A stretch of 64,000 nt of DNA from Youhaiella tibetensis (GCF_008000755.1 NZ_CP041690.1:3039260-3103259); one strand, 5' to 3'; shown: positions 25,937 through 35,786, numbered from the stretch's first letter. Numbers and translations are program-made. Notes: a model not told the origin generated them from the sequence alone.

Positions 25937-26898
25937 GCTGTCTCCGTCTGGTGTTCGACCGTCAGCCGCCACAGGCAAACCGTCAGTCCTTCTTCGTCTG
26001 TCTGGTTGGGGAAGGTCTTGAGGGCATCGACCTTCATTCCGATGCCGCGCGCCCACCCGGCCATCTGCGCTTCGGAAAGGCCGAGGCGCCGATGGGCGTG
26101 GTGCGTGCGCAGGAATTCGAGTTCATGGGGCGCGAAATCCACGATCAGCAACTCGCCGCCCGGCTTGAGCGCCGAGCGCGCCGAGGCCAGCATCCGGCCC
26201 GGATCGTCGAAATAATGCAGCACCTGATGGATGATGATGATGTCGGCCTGCCCGATCGCCGGATCGAGATTGGCGATATCGCCCAGCCGCACCTGCGCAT
26301 GGTTGATGCCGGCGGCCACGAGCTTGGCGCGCGCGATGGCGATCATCTCGCGGCTCGAATCCACCCCGATGCCGCGCCGGTAGTGCCCGGCCAGCAATTC
26401 GAGCATGCGCCCGGTGCCCGTGCCCAGATCGACCAGCAGGTCCACCCTGCGGCTGCCGAGTGCCAGGAGAATTGCCGATTCAACAGCCGATTCCGGCACG
26501 TGCAGGTTCCGCTGCGCGTCCCAGCTGTCGGCGATCTTGGCGAAGTAGGAAGCGGCCTGCTCCTGCTGGGCCTGGCGCACCCAGTCGAGCCGCGCCCGGT
26601 CGCGGACGCGATCGGGGTCCGCTTCGTCGAAATGCGCCACCAGCCAGCGCGCCAGTTCCGCCGCCGCGCCCTCGTCGGCCAGCGCGTAATAGGCCCAGGC
26701 ACCCTCGGCGTTGCGCGCCACCAGGCCCGCATCGGCCAGCAGCTTGAGATGGCGGGACACCCGCGGTTGGCTCTGCCCCAGGATTTCGGTAAGGTCCTTG
26801 ACCGAAAGCTCGCCTTCGGCCAGCAGGGCCAGCAGCCGCAACCGGGTTACCTCCCCGGCGGCCTTGAGCACTCCGACCAATGAATCCAGTTCCGACAA
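25933..26898 (-). CDS. ArsR-family regulator fused to a SAM-dependent methyltransferase domain
   Basis: A 321-residue two-domain protein. Residues 1-95 form an ArsR-type winged helix (ELSVKDLTEILGQSQPRVSRHLKLLADAGLV). Residues from about 130 form a class I methyltransferase (LLVDLGTGTGRMLELL, GVDSSREM, ADIIIIHQVLHYFDDP, GGELLIVDF). Such fusions next to metF are thought to sense SAM or SAH and control methionine or SAM-cycle genes (SahR-like idea); this is inferred from architecture and context. It is the first gene of the pair, with a palindromic operator 17 bp upstream. Confidence 0.9.
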   Translation of the reverse strand: MSELDSLVGVLKAAGEVTRLRLLALLAEGELSVKDLTEILGQSQPRVSRHLKLLADAGLVARNAEGAWAYYALADEGAAAELARWLVAHFDEADPDRVRDRARLDWVRQAQQEQAASYFAKIADSWDAQRNLHVPESAVESAILLALGSRRVDLLVDLGTGTGRMLELLAGHYRRGIGVDSSREMIAIARAKLVAAGINHAQVRLGDIANLDPAIGQADIIIIHQVLHYFDDPGRMLASARSALKPGGELLIVDFAPHELEFLRTHHAHRRLGLSEAQMAGWARGIGMKVDALKTFPNQTDEEGLTVCLWRLTVEHQTETA

Positions 26899-26914
26899 TC
26901 CGCACCTCGCGCGT

Positions 26915-26936
26915 CATATAAAGATATCTTTATATG
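26915..26936. promoter_or_regulatory. 22-bp perfect palindrome upstream of the ArsR-methyltransferase
   Basis: Two 11-bp arms (CATATAAAGAT / ATCTTTATATG) form an uninterrupted perfect palindrome in an otherwise GC-rich region, beginning 17 bp before the regulator start. ArsR-family dimers bind such AT-rich inverted repeats, so this is a strong candidate autoregulatory operator for the regulator-metF pair. Confidence 0.8.
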
Positions 26937-27018
26937 TTTCAAGCGAGCCGGTCTAGGGACTTCGACGGGATTGCCCGACGCGATGGGGCAGGCTTGCGCC
27001 CGCCCCACCTGCGATTAC

Positions 27019-28455
27019 TCAGTTCGTGCCGAGCTTGAGCGCATCGCGGATCGTGTAGAACATGTCCGTCTGGTCGGTCAGCCCGGCGAAGTTGGCGGCA
27101 TGGGGCCCGAATGCGCCCACGCGCAGCTGCGCGCCGGTATGGCCCTGCGAGCTGCTTTCCGAGTTCCCGTAGCTGATCGTCATCACCGCGCCGTCCTTGG
27201 TGTTGAGCGCCTGGGTGAGCCCCGGGGCCTTGGTGCCGTTGCCCACGATCTGGCTGGAATGGGCATGGTCCGCAGTCACGATCACCAGCGTCTTGCCGTC
27301 GGCCCTGGCGAAATCGAGAGCCACCTGCACGGCCTCGTCGAGATCGACCGTTTCCCCGATCTGCCCGCAGGCATTGGCGGCGTGGTCCTGCTTGTCGATC
27401 GAAGCGCCTTCCACCTGCAGGAAGAAACCCTTCTCATTGCCCTTGAGCAGATCGATGGCCTTGGCGGTCATGTCCTTGAGCGTCGGAATGTCGGCCGTAC
27501 GCTCGGCATTGACTTCGCAGGTCACCGCCGGCTGGTCGATATTGCCGTGATGGGTCGCCGCCGGGCCCATCCAGCGCACCGGCATGTTGCCCGGCGCGAA
27601 GAGGCCGAGCACCGGCGCCTCCTGGGAGACTGCCTTGACGCCGTTGAGTTCGTCGAGGTTGGAAACCACCACGAACCCGCGCTCCCTGGCCTGATCGAGC
27701 AGCGTCTTGCCCTTCCAGTCGCCGGCCGCCGCCACTTCCTCGAACGTCTTGGCGCCGCCGCCCAGCACCAGGTCGGCGCGGGTATTGAGCAATTGCTCGC
27801 TGATCGAACCGGCGCCGCCGTTCTCCAGCGCGTTGGCCGCACATTTCTCGGCCGTCGCCACCGGGCCATAGCAGCCCCGGTCGATCACATGGGCCAGCAA
27901 CACCGCCGGGGTCGCGTCCTGCACCTCGGCGGTCGAGACGTCGCCTGTCGCCAGGCCCGCCGCCTTGGCCAGTTCGATGAGCGTGGGCACCGGCTGGCCC
28001 TTCACATCGACGCCGATCGCGCCGTTATAGGTCTTCACGCCGCTCGACCAGGCCGTGCCCGAAGCCGCGGAATCGGTCACGTAGTTCGGCTTGCCGCTCT
28101 CCTTGTCGAGCGCGTAGTGCGTGTACTGGCCGGTAATCGGCAGGGCATCGATGCCCTTGAAGAACCCGCCGGCTCCTTCCGCATAGTTGCGGGCGATGGT
28201 GATTTCGGAATCGCCCATCCCGTCCCCGATCAGCAGGATGACGTTGCGCACCTCCCCGTCCTGGATCGCGGCCTTGAGTTCGGCCGTGGCATCGCCCGCC
28301 AGGCGGCGGGCCCCGCCCGGCTGGGCCAGGTCGCCCTGGGCGGCGCGGACATAGTCCGCCGGCTTGGCGGCGTCCTCGGCGAACGCTGCGGGTGAAGCGG
28401 AAACGAACAGCGCAGCGGCTGCCACCGTGGTCATCAATGAACGGGGAGAGGTCAT
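27019..28455 (-). CDS. phoA: Alkaline phosphatase, PhoA type
   Basis: A periplasmic phosphomonoesterase that releases phosphate from organic esters. The 478-residue protein has a signal peptide ([18 protein letters not shown]), a metal-binding [14 protein letters not shown], the catalytic serine in [11 protein letters not shown], the [14 protein letters not shown] metal cluster, and [10 protein letters not shown]. The start is ATG 28455; GTG 28458 is adjacent. In the 150 bp upstream only a poor Pho-box-like sequence is visible. It is likely monocistronic. Confidence 0.93.
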   Translation of the reverse strand: MTSPRSLMTTVAAAALFVSASPAAFAEDAAKPADYVRAAQGDLAQPGGARRLAGDATAELKAAIQDGEVRNVILLIGDGMGDSEITIARNYAEGAGGFFKGIDALPITGQYTHYALDKESGKPNYVTDSAASGTAWSSGVKTYNGAIGVDVKGQPVPTLIELAKAAGLATGDVSTAEVQDATPAVLLAHVIDRGCYGPVATAEKCAANALENGGAGSISEQLLNTRADLVLGGGAKTFEEVAAAGDWKGKTLLDQARERGFVVVSNLDELNGVKAVSQEAPVLGLFAPGNMPVRWMGPAATHHGNIDQPAVTCEVNAERTADIPTLKDMTAKAIDLLKGNEKGFFLQVEGASIDKQDHAANACGQIGETVDLDEAVQVALDFARADGKTLVIVTADHAHSSQIVGNGTKAPGLTQALNTKDGAVMTISYGNSESSSQGHTGAQLRVGAFGPHAANFAGLTDQTDMFYTIRDALKLGTN

Positions 28456-28606
28456 CACGATGCAAATCCTCGAGTGGGTGGTTGGACGAGGCGGCAGGAC
28501 TGCCGCCCTGCGCCGATCCTTTGGCCTGCTCGTGAATGCTTGGTGACAACCTCGTGGACAGTGCGTGACTGTGGATTAGCGTCGTTGGCTAGCGGGGGCT
28601 AGCGCC

Positions 28607-29728
28607 TCAGGCGTAACCCATGACGTCGCCATAGGCCCCGCGCTTGCGGAAGGCGTGGGCGCGCCAGAGCTCGAAAATCCCGGCGGCTTCCTCGGCGCTC
28701 AGCGCTTCGAAGCGAGCCCGCACATTGACCTTGTCGGCCTCCGTGGGCAGGTCGCGCCAGGGCATGGTCGCCACCACCGCCTCGAAGAGATCCGGCGAGA
28801 GCCCGGCGGCACGCAGCGCCACCGTGATGGCCACGTAGTCCTGCATGGCCAGCCACTTGACCAGCACTTCCGGCCCCACGCGCAGCATCACCGTGAGCGC
28901 GGCGGCGCAATGGTGGCCGTAGCCGAAGCGGGCGAAGCGGATGAGCGCGCGCTCGTCCAGCTGCTTGCGGTCGGCCAGCGCCTTCACCTGGTTATAGGCA
29001 ACCTTCCACTCCTGGCTGTTGAAGCCGGCGCGGTTGCGCATGCGGTTGTAGACGACCGAATTGATCTTGCCGGCCGTGACCGGATCGACCGAGGCCTGCC
29101 CGATCTCGTCGAGCACCTTGTTTGCGGCGTTGTCGATCTCGTTGCGCAGCGAACCCCAGTCGATGTCGGGGCGATTGCGCAGGTCGTCGGCGATATCGCC
29201 GTCCTTGGCCGCCAGCGCCACCAGGCGCTCGATGGCATACTGACCCAGCTCGGCCTTGGTGTTGCGCACCAGACGCGAGATCGAAACCTTGTCGCCATGC
29301 TCGGTGATGGCGTCGCTCACCCGCTCGGCAACCGCATGACGGCTGGCGACCGCCACGCGATGGTCCTCGCTCTGGTTGGCCACGATATCGATGAGGTCGT
29401 CATCCGAAAGCACGCTCGAGAACTCGAGCAGCGGCTTGGCCACCTCGATCACGTCATTGGCCAGCTTGACCACCACCGTGCCCGGCGCCCGGTCGAGCGG
29501 AGCCAGCAGCTTGGCCACGTGAGCCCGCGCTTCCACTTCCACCAGTTCGGCGAGTTGGCAGAGCACCTCGTCATACTGGATGACCTGTTCGTCGTCGCAC
29601 CGGTCCGAAACGAAGGAGAAGAGCTGGGCCATGTTGCGGAACAACTGCTCCCGCTCCATGACGTTGGCGTCCCCGTTCAGCACGCGGAAGGTCGAGAATG
29701 CCTTCGTACCTTCTTCGATCTCTTGCAT
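28607..29728 (-). CDS. DUF2336 family protein
   Basis: A 373-residue, entirely helical and acidic protein matching the alphaproteobacterial DUF2336 family, whose function is not established. It contains repeats such as DDDLIDIVANQSEDHRVAVASR and VDPVTAGKINSVVYNRMRNRAGF. No signal or membrane segment is seen, so it is probably cytoplasmic. The start ATG 29728 is preceded by GGAGGGAC. The gene stands alone between phoA and katA. Confidence 0.82.
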   Translation of the reverse strand: MQEIEEGTKAFSTFRVLNGDANVMEREQLFRNMAQLFSFVSDRCDDEQVIQYDEVLCQLAELVEVEARAHVAKLLAPLDRAPGTVVVKLANDVIEVAKPLLEFSSVLSDDDLIDIVANQSEDHRVAVASRHAVAERVSDAITEHGDKVSISRLVRNTKAELGQYAIERLVALAAKDGDIADDLRNRPDIDWGSLRNEIDNAANKVLDEIGQASVDPVTAGKINSVVYNRMRNRAGFNSQEWKVAYNQVKALADRKQLDERALIRFARFGYGHHCAAALTVMLRVGPEVLVKWLAMQDYVAITVALRAAGLSPDLFEAVVATMPWRDLPTEADKVNVRARFEALSAEEAAGIFELWRAHAFRKRGAYGDVMGYA

Positions 29729-29964
29729 TTAGTCCCTCCGCGCGGGGTCGATCCGCCGATTTGGAAGACTTTGCCACCGCGCACTCGCAACCGGCTAAAG
29801 TGAGAAGGCGGAATTTGATTCAAATTTTAACGATTGGTTGTGTGGAAAACTGCCTCTCCGCGCCGCCTTGCCCCCGGTAGTCTGCGCCTCTCGGGCGCAC
29901 ACTTGTCCCCGCACCCCGAGCCATGCCCTCGCACCCCGCCGCCGATGCGGAGCAAACCGTTAAC

Positions 29965-29997
29965 CAAAACGAAGAACCCGGCCACTAGGGCCGGGTC
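29965..29997 (-). terminator. Rho-independent terminator after katA
   Basis: An 8-bp stem CCCGGCC(C)/(G)GGCCGGG with an ACTAG loop at 29976-29996 is followed on the minus strand by a T-rich run (TTCTTCGTTTTGG). It lies about 28 bp after the katA stop. The rest of the 29729-30023 gap shows nothing supportable. Confidence 0.8.
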
Positions 29998-30023
29998 CTG
30001 GAGATTCGTACCGGTTGGTCGCC

Positions 30024-31520
30024 TTACTCGGCGGCGGCGGATTCACCGTCCGAAATCGCGTCTGCCGGCTTGCCGGTCTTGAGCGCCGCGCGGGCAGCGC
30101 GGATGCCGTCGCCATACTCCTTGGCGATGAGATCGAAATGGGCGAGCTGGCGGTCGATGATCTCGTCGGGAACCCCATCCATGGCCGCGGCCAGGTTCGA
30201 ATAGAGCCGTGCCTTCTGGCCGGCGTCGAACAGGTTGTAGAGGTCCCGCGGCTGGCGATAGTCGTCGTTGCCGTCGCGGTGGTTATACCGGTCGGCATCG
30301 CCCGAGATCTTGAGCGGCGGCTCCTTGACCGACTTGTCCTCGACCGGACCGCCGAAGCTGTTGGGCTCGTAATAGGCGTCCGGGTTCGGATTGTTGGCGA
30401 AGAAGCGCATCGCCCCATCCTTGTGGTAGTGATGGACCGCAACCTTGGGCGCGTTGACCGGCAGCGCCTCGTAATGCGTGCCCAGGCGATAGCGGTGGGC
30501 GTCGGCATAAGAGAACACGCGCGCCTGCAGCATCTTGTCGGGCGAGTAACCGATGCCGGGCACCTTGTTGGACGGCGAGAACGCCGCCTGCTCGATCTCG
30601 GCGAAATAGTTGTCGGCGTTGCGGTTGAGCTCGACCACGCCCACCTCGATCACCGGGTAATCCGCATGCGGCCACACCTTGGTGAGGTCGAACGGGTTGT
30701 ACCAATGCTTGTCGGCATCGGTTTCCGGCATGATCTGGACCTGCATGGTCCAGCGCGGGAACTCGCCGCGATCGATCGTGCCGAAGAGCTCTTCCTGGTA
30801 GGATTCGCGGCTCTCGCCGATGATCTTCTCGGCCTCGGCATTGGTGTAGTGCTTGTGGCCCTGCTGGGTCTTGAAGTGGAACTTCACCCAGAAGCGCTCG
30901 CCATCATCGTTCCAGAACGAATAGGTGTGCGAGCCGTACCCGTTCATATACATCGGCGCCACCGGCAGGCCGCGGTCCGAGAACAGCGTCGTGACCTGGT
31001 GCAGGCTTTCCGGCGACTGGCTCCAGAAATCCCACATCGCGGTCTTGGAGCGCAGGTTGGTCTTGGGATGGCGCTTCTGGGTGTGGATGAAGTCGGGGAA
31101 CTTGAGCGGATCGCGCACGAAGAACACCGGGGTGTTGTTCCCCACCAGGTCCCAGTTGCCTTCCTCGGTATAGAACTTGATGGCGAAGCCGCGCACGTCG
31201 CGCTCGGCGTCGGCCGCACCCATCTCGCCGGCCACGGTCGAGAAGCGGATCAGCAGGTCCGTCTTCTTGCCCAGGCCCTGGAAGAGCTTGGCGCGGGTGT
31301 ACTTGGAGATGTCGTTGGTGATGGTCAGGGTCCCGAAGGCGCCCCAACCCTTGGCGTGCACCACGCGCTCAGGAATGCGCTCGCGGTTCTGATGGGCCAG
31401 CTTCTCGAGGAGCTGATAGTCCTGCATCAATACCGGGCCGCGCGGACCAGCCGTCTCCGAATTCTGGTTGTCGGAAACCGGCGCGCCGGCACTCGTCGTC
31501 ATGCGGGGACGATCGACCAT
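30024..31520 (-). CDS. katA: Monofunctional heme catalase
   Basis: A small-subunit catalase that dismutates hydrogen peroxide. The 498-residue protein has the distal histidine motif [13 protein letters not shown], the conserved [22 protein letters not shown] and [12 protein letters not shown], and the proximal heme tyrosine motif [14 protein letters not shown]. The size fits clade 3 catalases. The start is ATG 31520; the 13 extra upstream codons (ATG at 31559) are poorly supported. It diverges from oxyR, with an OxyR-like operator between them. Confidence 0.96.
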   Translation of the reverse strand: MVDRPRMTTSAGAPVSDNQNSETAGPRGPVLMQDYQLLEKLAHQNRERIPERVVHAKGWGAFGTLTITNDISKYTRAKLFQGLGKKTDLLIRFSTVAGEMGAADAERDVRGFAIKFYTEEGNWDLVGNNTPVFFVRDPLKFPDFIHTQKRHPKTNLRSKTAMWDFWSQSPESLHQVTTLFSDRGLPVAPMYMNGYGSHTYSFWNDDGERFWVKFHFKTQQGHKHYTNAEAEKIIGESRESYQEELFGTIDRGEFPRWTMQVQIMPETDADKHWYNPFDLTKVWPHADYPVIEVGVVELNRNADNYFAEIEQAAFSPSNKVPGIGYSPDKMLQARVFSYADAHRYRLGTHYEALPVNAPKVAVHHYHKDGAMRFFANNPNPDAYYEPNSFGGPVEDKSVKEPPLKISGDADRYNHRDGNDDYRQPRDLYNLFDAGQKARLYSNLAAAMDGVPDEIIDRQLAHFDLIAKEYGDGIRAARAALKTGKPADAISDGESAAAE

Positions 31521-31587
31521 GGCTGTAACTCTCTTGGGTAGATTCTCAACGGGGCGCATCTTACGCCGACGGGGCTAATTAGACAAA

Positions 31588-31628
31588 TTGATAAGCCTAT
31601 GGATCATGATAATATGAACTTATCATGA
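31588..31628. promoter_or_regulatory. OxyR-type operator in the katA-oxyR divergon
   Basis: Two tandem dyads occur: GATAAGCCTATGGATC (31590-31605), and TCATGATAA-N7-TTATCATGA (31604-31628), whose 9-bp arms are perfect. Four GATA/TATC half-sites in this spacing fit OxyR tetramer binding. The right arm covers the oxyR ATG at 31625. TTGATA (31588) and TAATAT (31610) could be the oxyR promoter. Confidence 0.65.
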
Positions 31629-32650
31629 GCCTCACCCTCAAGCAGATGCGCTATGCTCTGGTCCTTGCCGAAACCGGCCATTTCGGGCGTGCCGCCGAAC
31701 GCTGCCGCGTCACCCAGCCGGCGCTTTCCCAGCAGATCCAGCTCATCGAGGAGTTCTGCGGCGCCGCCCTTTTCGACCGCCAGGGCCGGACCGTGCGCCC
31801 TACCCCGCTCGGGGCCGAATTCGTCGAACGCGCCCGCAAGGTGCTCGAGGCCTCCGACGACCTGGTGTCCTTCGCCCAGGGCCATGCCGGCCAACCCTCC
31901 GGGCCGATTCGGTTCGGACTTATCCCCACCGTCGCGCCCTATCTGCTGCCCGACATATTCCCGGCCCTCCAGGCGCAGCTTCCGGACCTCATTTTCCGCG
32001 CCAGCGAAAGTCGCACCGAAACGCTGCTCAAGGCCCTGGCCGAAGGCCAGCTCGACCTGGCGCTCATCGCCAGCGAACCGCCGCCTGGCGGCCCGCGGCT
32101 GACCATCGCCCCGCTCTTCCCCGATCCCTTCGTGCTCGCCTCGGCGCGCAACGAAGCGCCCGAGGGCCCGGTGCCGCTCGCCAGCCTCCCGGCCGAGCGC
32201 ATCCTGCTGCTCGATGAGGGCCACTGCCTGCGCGACCAGGCCATCGCCGCCTGTTCGCTCGAAGCCGATCCTTCCGCGCGCACGTTCGCGGCCACCTCGC
32301 TCTCGACCATCGTCGAGTTCGTGGCCAACGGCCAGGGCATCACGTTGTTGCCCGAAATCGCGCTGCGCAAGGAGGCCATTGACCCGCGCATCGCCATCCG
32401 CCCCCTCGCCTCCCCAGGCGCCGGCCGCCTGCTTTCCCTTGTCTGGCGCGAGGCGACCCCGTTCGCGGCGACCTTCGAGAAGATCGCCGCCATCATCCGC
32501 CAGGCTCACAAGGGATTGCCCTCAGGCGGGAACCGCCGGCCGGCGGCGCAGCCCATCGACGGTGAAGATCACCAGCGACACCCAGATCAGCGCGAAGCTG
32601 AGCAGGCCCACCGGGCTCAGGTGCTCGCCGAAGGCCAGGACGCCCAATAG
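31625..32650 (+). CDS. oxyR: Hydrogen peroxide-sensing regulator OxyR
   Basis: A LysR-family activator with an N-terminal winged helix (GHFGRAAERCRVTQPALSQQ). The redox cysteine pair C201 and C210, eight residues apart in HCLRDQAIAAC, matches OxyR C199/C208. The 341-residue product is about 35-40 longer than usual: residues from about 300 (GNRRPAAQPIDGEDHQ onward) are encoded antisense to the 3' end of rarD and look like read-through. No Shine-Dalgarno is seen before ATG 31625, so the mRNA may be leaderless. It diverges from katA. Confidence 0.93.
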   Translation: MSLTLKQMRYALVLAETGHFGRAAERCRVTQPALSQQIQLIEEFCGAALFDRQGRTVRPTPLGAEFVERARKVLEASDDLVSFAQGHAGQPSGPIRFGLIPTVAPYLLPDIFPALQAQLPDLIFRASESRTETLLKALAEGQLDLALIASEPPPGGPRLTIAPLFPDPFVLASARNEAPEGPVPLASLPAERILLLDEGHCLRDQAIAACSLEADPSARTFAATSLSTIVEFVANGQGITLLPEIALRKEAIDPRIAIRPLASPGAGRLLSLVWREATPFAATFEKIAAIIRQAHKGLPSGGNRRPAAQPIDGEDHQRHPDQREAEQAHRAQVLAEGQDAQ

Positions 32651-33460
32651 GAACTGCAGCGACGGCGAGATGTACTGGAACATGCCGATCGTCGTCATCC
32701 GCAACTGCCGCACGGCGTAGGCGAAGAACAGCAGCGGAATGGCCGTGGCCGGCCCCGTGCTGATCACCAGCACCAGCAGGTAAGGATCGGCCAGCGCCCC
32801 GATCCCCTGCGCGTGCCAGCTATAGGCGATGAAGCCCAGAGCGAAGGGCGTGAGCAGCAGCGTTTCCACGAACAGCCCGATGGCGGAGGGCGCCGACACC
32901 GTCTTGCGGAAATAGCCATAGAACCCGAAGGTCAGCGCCAGCCCGAGCGAAACCAGCGGCAGCGTGCCCAGCGCCACCCCCTGGATGGCGATCGCAACCA
33001 CCGCGATGACGATGGCCACCACCTGCCAGCGGTTCTGCTTTTCGCCCAGCAGCACGATGCCTATGGCGACGTTGACCAGCGGGTTGATGAAATAGCCCAG
33101 GCTCGCCTCGAGCACCCGCCCGCTCTGCACCGCCCAGACATAGAGCAGCCAGTTGCAGCCCAGCAGCAGTGCCGAGATGAACATGGTGCGCAGGCTGCGC
33201 GGATCGGCCAGCACAGCCCGCACTTCGGCGAAGCGGTTGCCCACGCCCAGCAGTACCGAAACGAAGATCAGTGACCAGACCGTCCGATGCGCCACAACCA
33301 GCACCGGATCGACGGGCGAAAGCTGGTGGAACAGCAGCGGCAGGACGCCCCACGAACCATAGGTTGCGATTGCCGCCATGACGCCGCCACGGGTATCGGC
33401 GATCGTCACAAGTCCCTTTGCCGGCGCCCGATCCGCGGTCGCGCCGTCTTGCGAAGCCAT
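32522..33460 (-). CDS. rarD: EamA-family transporter RarD
   Basis: A 312-residue drug/metabolite transporter of the RarD subfamily with about ten transmembrane helices. Typical stretches are YGSWGVLPLLFHQLSPVDPV, HRTVWSLI, ASLGYFINPLVNVAIGIVLLGE and GMFQYISPSLQFLLGVLAFGE. The substrate is unknown; RarD is linked to chloramphenicol sensitivity in some Gram-negatives. Its 3' end overlaps the oxyR tail by 129 bp in convergent orientation. Confidence 0.92.
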   Translation of the reverse strand: MASQDGATADRAPAKGLVTIADTRGGVMAAIATYGSWGVLPLLFHQLSPVDPVLVVAHRTVWSLIFVSVLLGVGNRFAEVRAVLADPRSLRTMFISALLLGCNWLLYVWAVQSGRVLEASLGYFINPLVNVAIGIVLLGEKQNRWQVVAIVIAVVAIAIQGVALGTLPLVSLGLALTFGFYGYFRKTVSAPSAIGLFVETLLLTPFALGFIAYSWHAQGIGALADPYLLVLVISTGPATAIPLLFFAYAVRQLRMTTIGMFQYISPSLQFLLGVLAFGEHLSPVGLLSFALIWVSLVIFTVDGLRRRPAVPA

Positions 33461-33614
33461 ATTGTTCTTCCGACAAGTCTCTGTGACACTGTCTAGCAGC
33501 GGCCACCCCGGGCGGCCAATCAGAGTTTGTGATCAGGTGGACTGGAATCCGTGATGCATTCCAACCATTTCCAAGCCAGTGCGTTCCCTCATCTGCAACT
33601 AGAGGAGTAAGCCG

Positions 33615-34064
33615 ATGAAACCGGTTGTGACCTGGATCGTGATCGCCGACGGAACACAGGCCCGCGTGTTCGAAAACTCGGGTCCCGGCAAGGGGCTCGT
33701 CGCCATGGACGGCCTGCGTCTCGAGGAGGAGGCGCTCAAGACCTCCGAGATCATGTCCGATCGCCAGGGCCGCAGCTTCTCCTCCGTGGGGCACGGCCGC
33801 AGCGCCATCGAACCGCGCACCGACCCGGTCGAGCACCGGGAAAGCGAGTTCGCCCGCAAGGTCGCCGCCATGCTCGAAGAGAAGCACGCCGAGCACGCCT
33901 TCAAGCGGCTGATCATCGCCGCCGCGCCGACCGCCCTGGGCGACCTGCGCAAGGCCCTCTCGCCGGCAACCCGCGCCGCCATCATGGCCGAGTTGCCCAA
34001 GGATCTGACCAACATTCCGCGCAACAAGCTCGACGAGCAATTCGCCGACGTGATCGCGCTCTAG
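33615..34064 (+). CDS. Host-attachment family protein
   Basis: A 149-residue protein of the family annotated as required for attachment to host cells (eRF1-domain-like fold). It begins VVTWIVIADGTQARVFEN and includes PRTDPVEHRESEFARKVAAMLEE and a C-terminal LPKDLTNIPRNKLDEQFADVI. It is cytoplasmic by sequence, and the attachment role is poorly supported experimentally in the family. The ribosome site GAGGAG is clear. It stands alone between rarD and the hydrolase gene. Confidence 0.85.
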   Translation: MKPVVTWIVIADGTQARVFENSGPGKGLVAMDGLRLEEEALKTSEIMSDRQGRSFSSVGHGRSAIEPRTDPVEHRESEFARKVAAMLEEKHAEHAFKRLIIAAAPTALGDLRKALSPATRAAIMAELPKDLTNIPRNKLDEQFADVIAL

Positions 34065-34088
34065 CCCGATTGGTGCCGACGGAGAGGA

Positions 34089-34949
34089 TCACTCCTCTTC
34101 GTCGTCCTCCTCCTCGTCGCCCACGTCGCTGTGCCCGGCCACGGCGTCCAGGAATTCCAGCAGCAGCGGATTGAAGAGCTCGGGCTTTTCCAGGCTCGGC
34201 AGGTGGGCGCTGTCCTCCAGCACCACCGCGAACGAGTTTTCCATTTCCTCCGAGAGGTCGCTGTGACGCTCGAGGATATGGGGAAAATCGAGTTCTCCCA
34301 CGACGAGCAGCGTCGGGGCCTCGATGGCGCCGACCGCATCTTCGGCCGGATCGCGGTCCTCTTCCTGGGTGAGGCTGCCCTGCTTGCTCAGGGCCTTCCC
34401 GTTCATGTCCAGGAACAGCTCGCGCGCCGGGCCATCCACGCGCCCGTTGGGGCTGAGCGGCCCATCCAGCCAGAGATGGGCCATCATCTTGTTGACCGAG
34501 GCGGTGTTGCCCCTGTCCTCGGCGTAATGGAGCGCGTCGTAGATCATCTCCGCCTCTTCGGGCAGTTCCGCCTCGGCTGCGCCTGAAAGCCCGGTGCCAA
34601 CCAGCACCAGCCCCACGGTGCGCTCGGGATTCTCGATGGCGAAATCGATGGCCAGCGCCCCACCCATCGAAGCGCCCACGAAGACGGCGGCGTGGATGCT
34701 CAACTGGTCGAGGATCGCCTCGAGGTCGTCGAGATGGTTGAACGGCACGTCGGGCGATGTGGTCTCGCCGAACCCGCGCCGGTCATAGGAAATGACGTGG
34801 AAGCCCGCATCGGCCAGCACTTCCATCTGCTCGGCCCACATGCGCTTGTCGGCCACGTCGGCATGCAGGAACACCACCGGCAGCCCGAAGCCGTCGGCCT
34901 CGCCGGAAAAAGTGGCCCCATCCAGACGAACCTCAAACGGAGTCGCCAT
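34089..34949 (-). CDS. Alpha/beta hydrolase
   Basis: A 286-residue alpha/beta-fold hydrolase. The nucleophile elbow is GASMGG, the oxyanion region is VVFLHADVADKRMW, the acid residue is likely in VVGELDFPHI, and the catalytic histidine in EDSAHLPSLEKPE. The C-terminus is an unusual acidic tail (DVGDEEEDDEEE). The substrate cannot be told; relatives include esterases and 3-oxoadipate enol-lactonase-like enzymes. It ends 25 bp from the host-attachment gene, convergently. Confidence 0.88.
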   Translation of the reverse strand: MATPFEVRLDGATFSGEADGFGLPVVFLHADVADKRMWAEQMEVLADAGFHVISYDRRGFGETTSPDVPFNHLDDLEAILDQLSIHAAVFVGASMGGALAIDFAIENPERTVGLVLVGTGLSGAAEAELPEEAEMIYDALHYAEDRGNTASVNKMMAHLWLDGPLSPNGRVDGPARELFLDMNGKALSKQGSLTQEEDRDPAEDAVGAIEAPTLLVVGELDFPHILERHSDLSEEMENSFAVVLEDSAHLPSLEKPELFNPLLLEFLDAVAGHSDVGDEEEDDEEE

Positions 34950-35021
34950 CTTTCATCTCCAACACGCGGGAATCGTATTCGCGTTGCCTATCACGGCACC
35001 CGCCGGCCTGTCGCCCTCGGT

Positions 35022-35786
35022 TCAGCGCCGCGCCACGATGAAAAGGCGCGGGAACCGCAACAGCACCTTGCCGCCGGCCACCGGCGGATAGGCGTCGACG
35101 ATCCTGGCCCGATAACGAGCTAGGAACTCGGCCCGTTCCTTCTCCTCCAGCGGATCGATGAACGGGCGCAGCCCCGTGCTCTTGACCCATTCGACCACCG
35201 CATCGGCATCGGCGAGCACGTGGTTGTAGATCGTATGCCAGATATCGAGCCGCTCGGCATAAGGTGCTAAGGCCTCGTAATAGGCCCGCACCGGCGGCAA
35301 CGCCGCCCGCGCCGCGTCCTTGAGCCGCTCGGCCCACGGCCCTTCCGCCGCCACCTGGCGCATCGCGGCATGCGAGGGCTCGTTGATGTTGTCCGGCATC
35401 TGCACGGCCAGCGCCGCGCCCGGCTCGAGTGCCCCCAGCACCCGCGTCAGCGCCGCCATGTGCCCCGGCACCCATTGGTAGATCGCATTGGCGAACACCA
35501 CACCGGTCCCCGCCTCGGGCACCCAGGTATTGGCGTCCGCCACGTCGAACCGCGCGCCCGGCACGCGCTCGCGCGCTTCGGCCAGCATATTGGGCGAGGT
35601 ATCGAGCCCCACCACCTGCGCCCCGGGGAACCGCTCGACCAGCAACTCGGTCGAATTGCCCGGCCCACACCCCATGTCGACCACCACCTGCGGCGCCTCG
35701 ACATCGACCTGCGCCAGCAGGTCGCGCGCCGGCCGCGTACGCTCATCCTCGAAGCGCCGGTAAAGCGAGGGGGACCAGTCTTTCAT
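35022..35786 (-). CDS. tam: Trans-aconitate 2-methyltransferase
   Basis: Tam methylates trans-aconitate, a toxic isomer formed from the TCA intermediate cis-aconitate, using SAM. The 254-residue class I methyltransferase opens with [24 protein letters not shown], which is typical of Tam. The SAM loop is [15 protein letters not shown], followed by [10 protein letters not shown] and [14 protein letters not shown] 35786 has GGAG 8 bp upstream. It follows ettA after a terminator. Confidence 0.93.
   Translation of the reverse strand: MKDWSPSLYRRFEDERTRPARDLLAQVDVEAPQVVVDMGCGPGNSTELLVERFPGAQVVGLDTSPNMLAEARERVPGARFDVADANTWVPEAGTGVVFANAIYQWVPGHMAALTRVLGALEPGAALAVQMPDNINEPSHAAMRQVAAEGPWAERLKDAARAALPPVRAYYEALAPYAERLDIWHTIYNHVLADADAVVEWVKSTGLRPFIDPLEEKERAEFLARYRARIVDAYPPVAGGKVLLRFPRLFIVARR

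Noticed and set aside
26983-27005. Terminator after phoA
   Set aside because: A GGGGC.GGC hairpin with one mismatch lies past the stop but has no T-tract, so it was not listed.
28543-28561. Pho box upstream of phoA
   Set aside because: CTGTCCA and TTGTCAC occur 12 bp apart instead of 11 and with mismatches, so the match is too weak to list.
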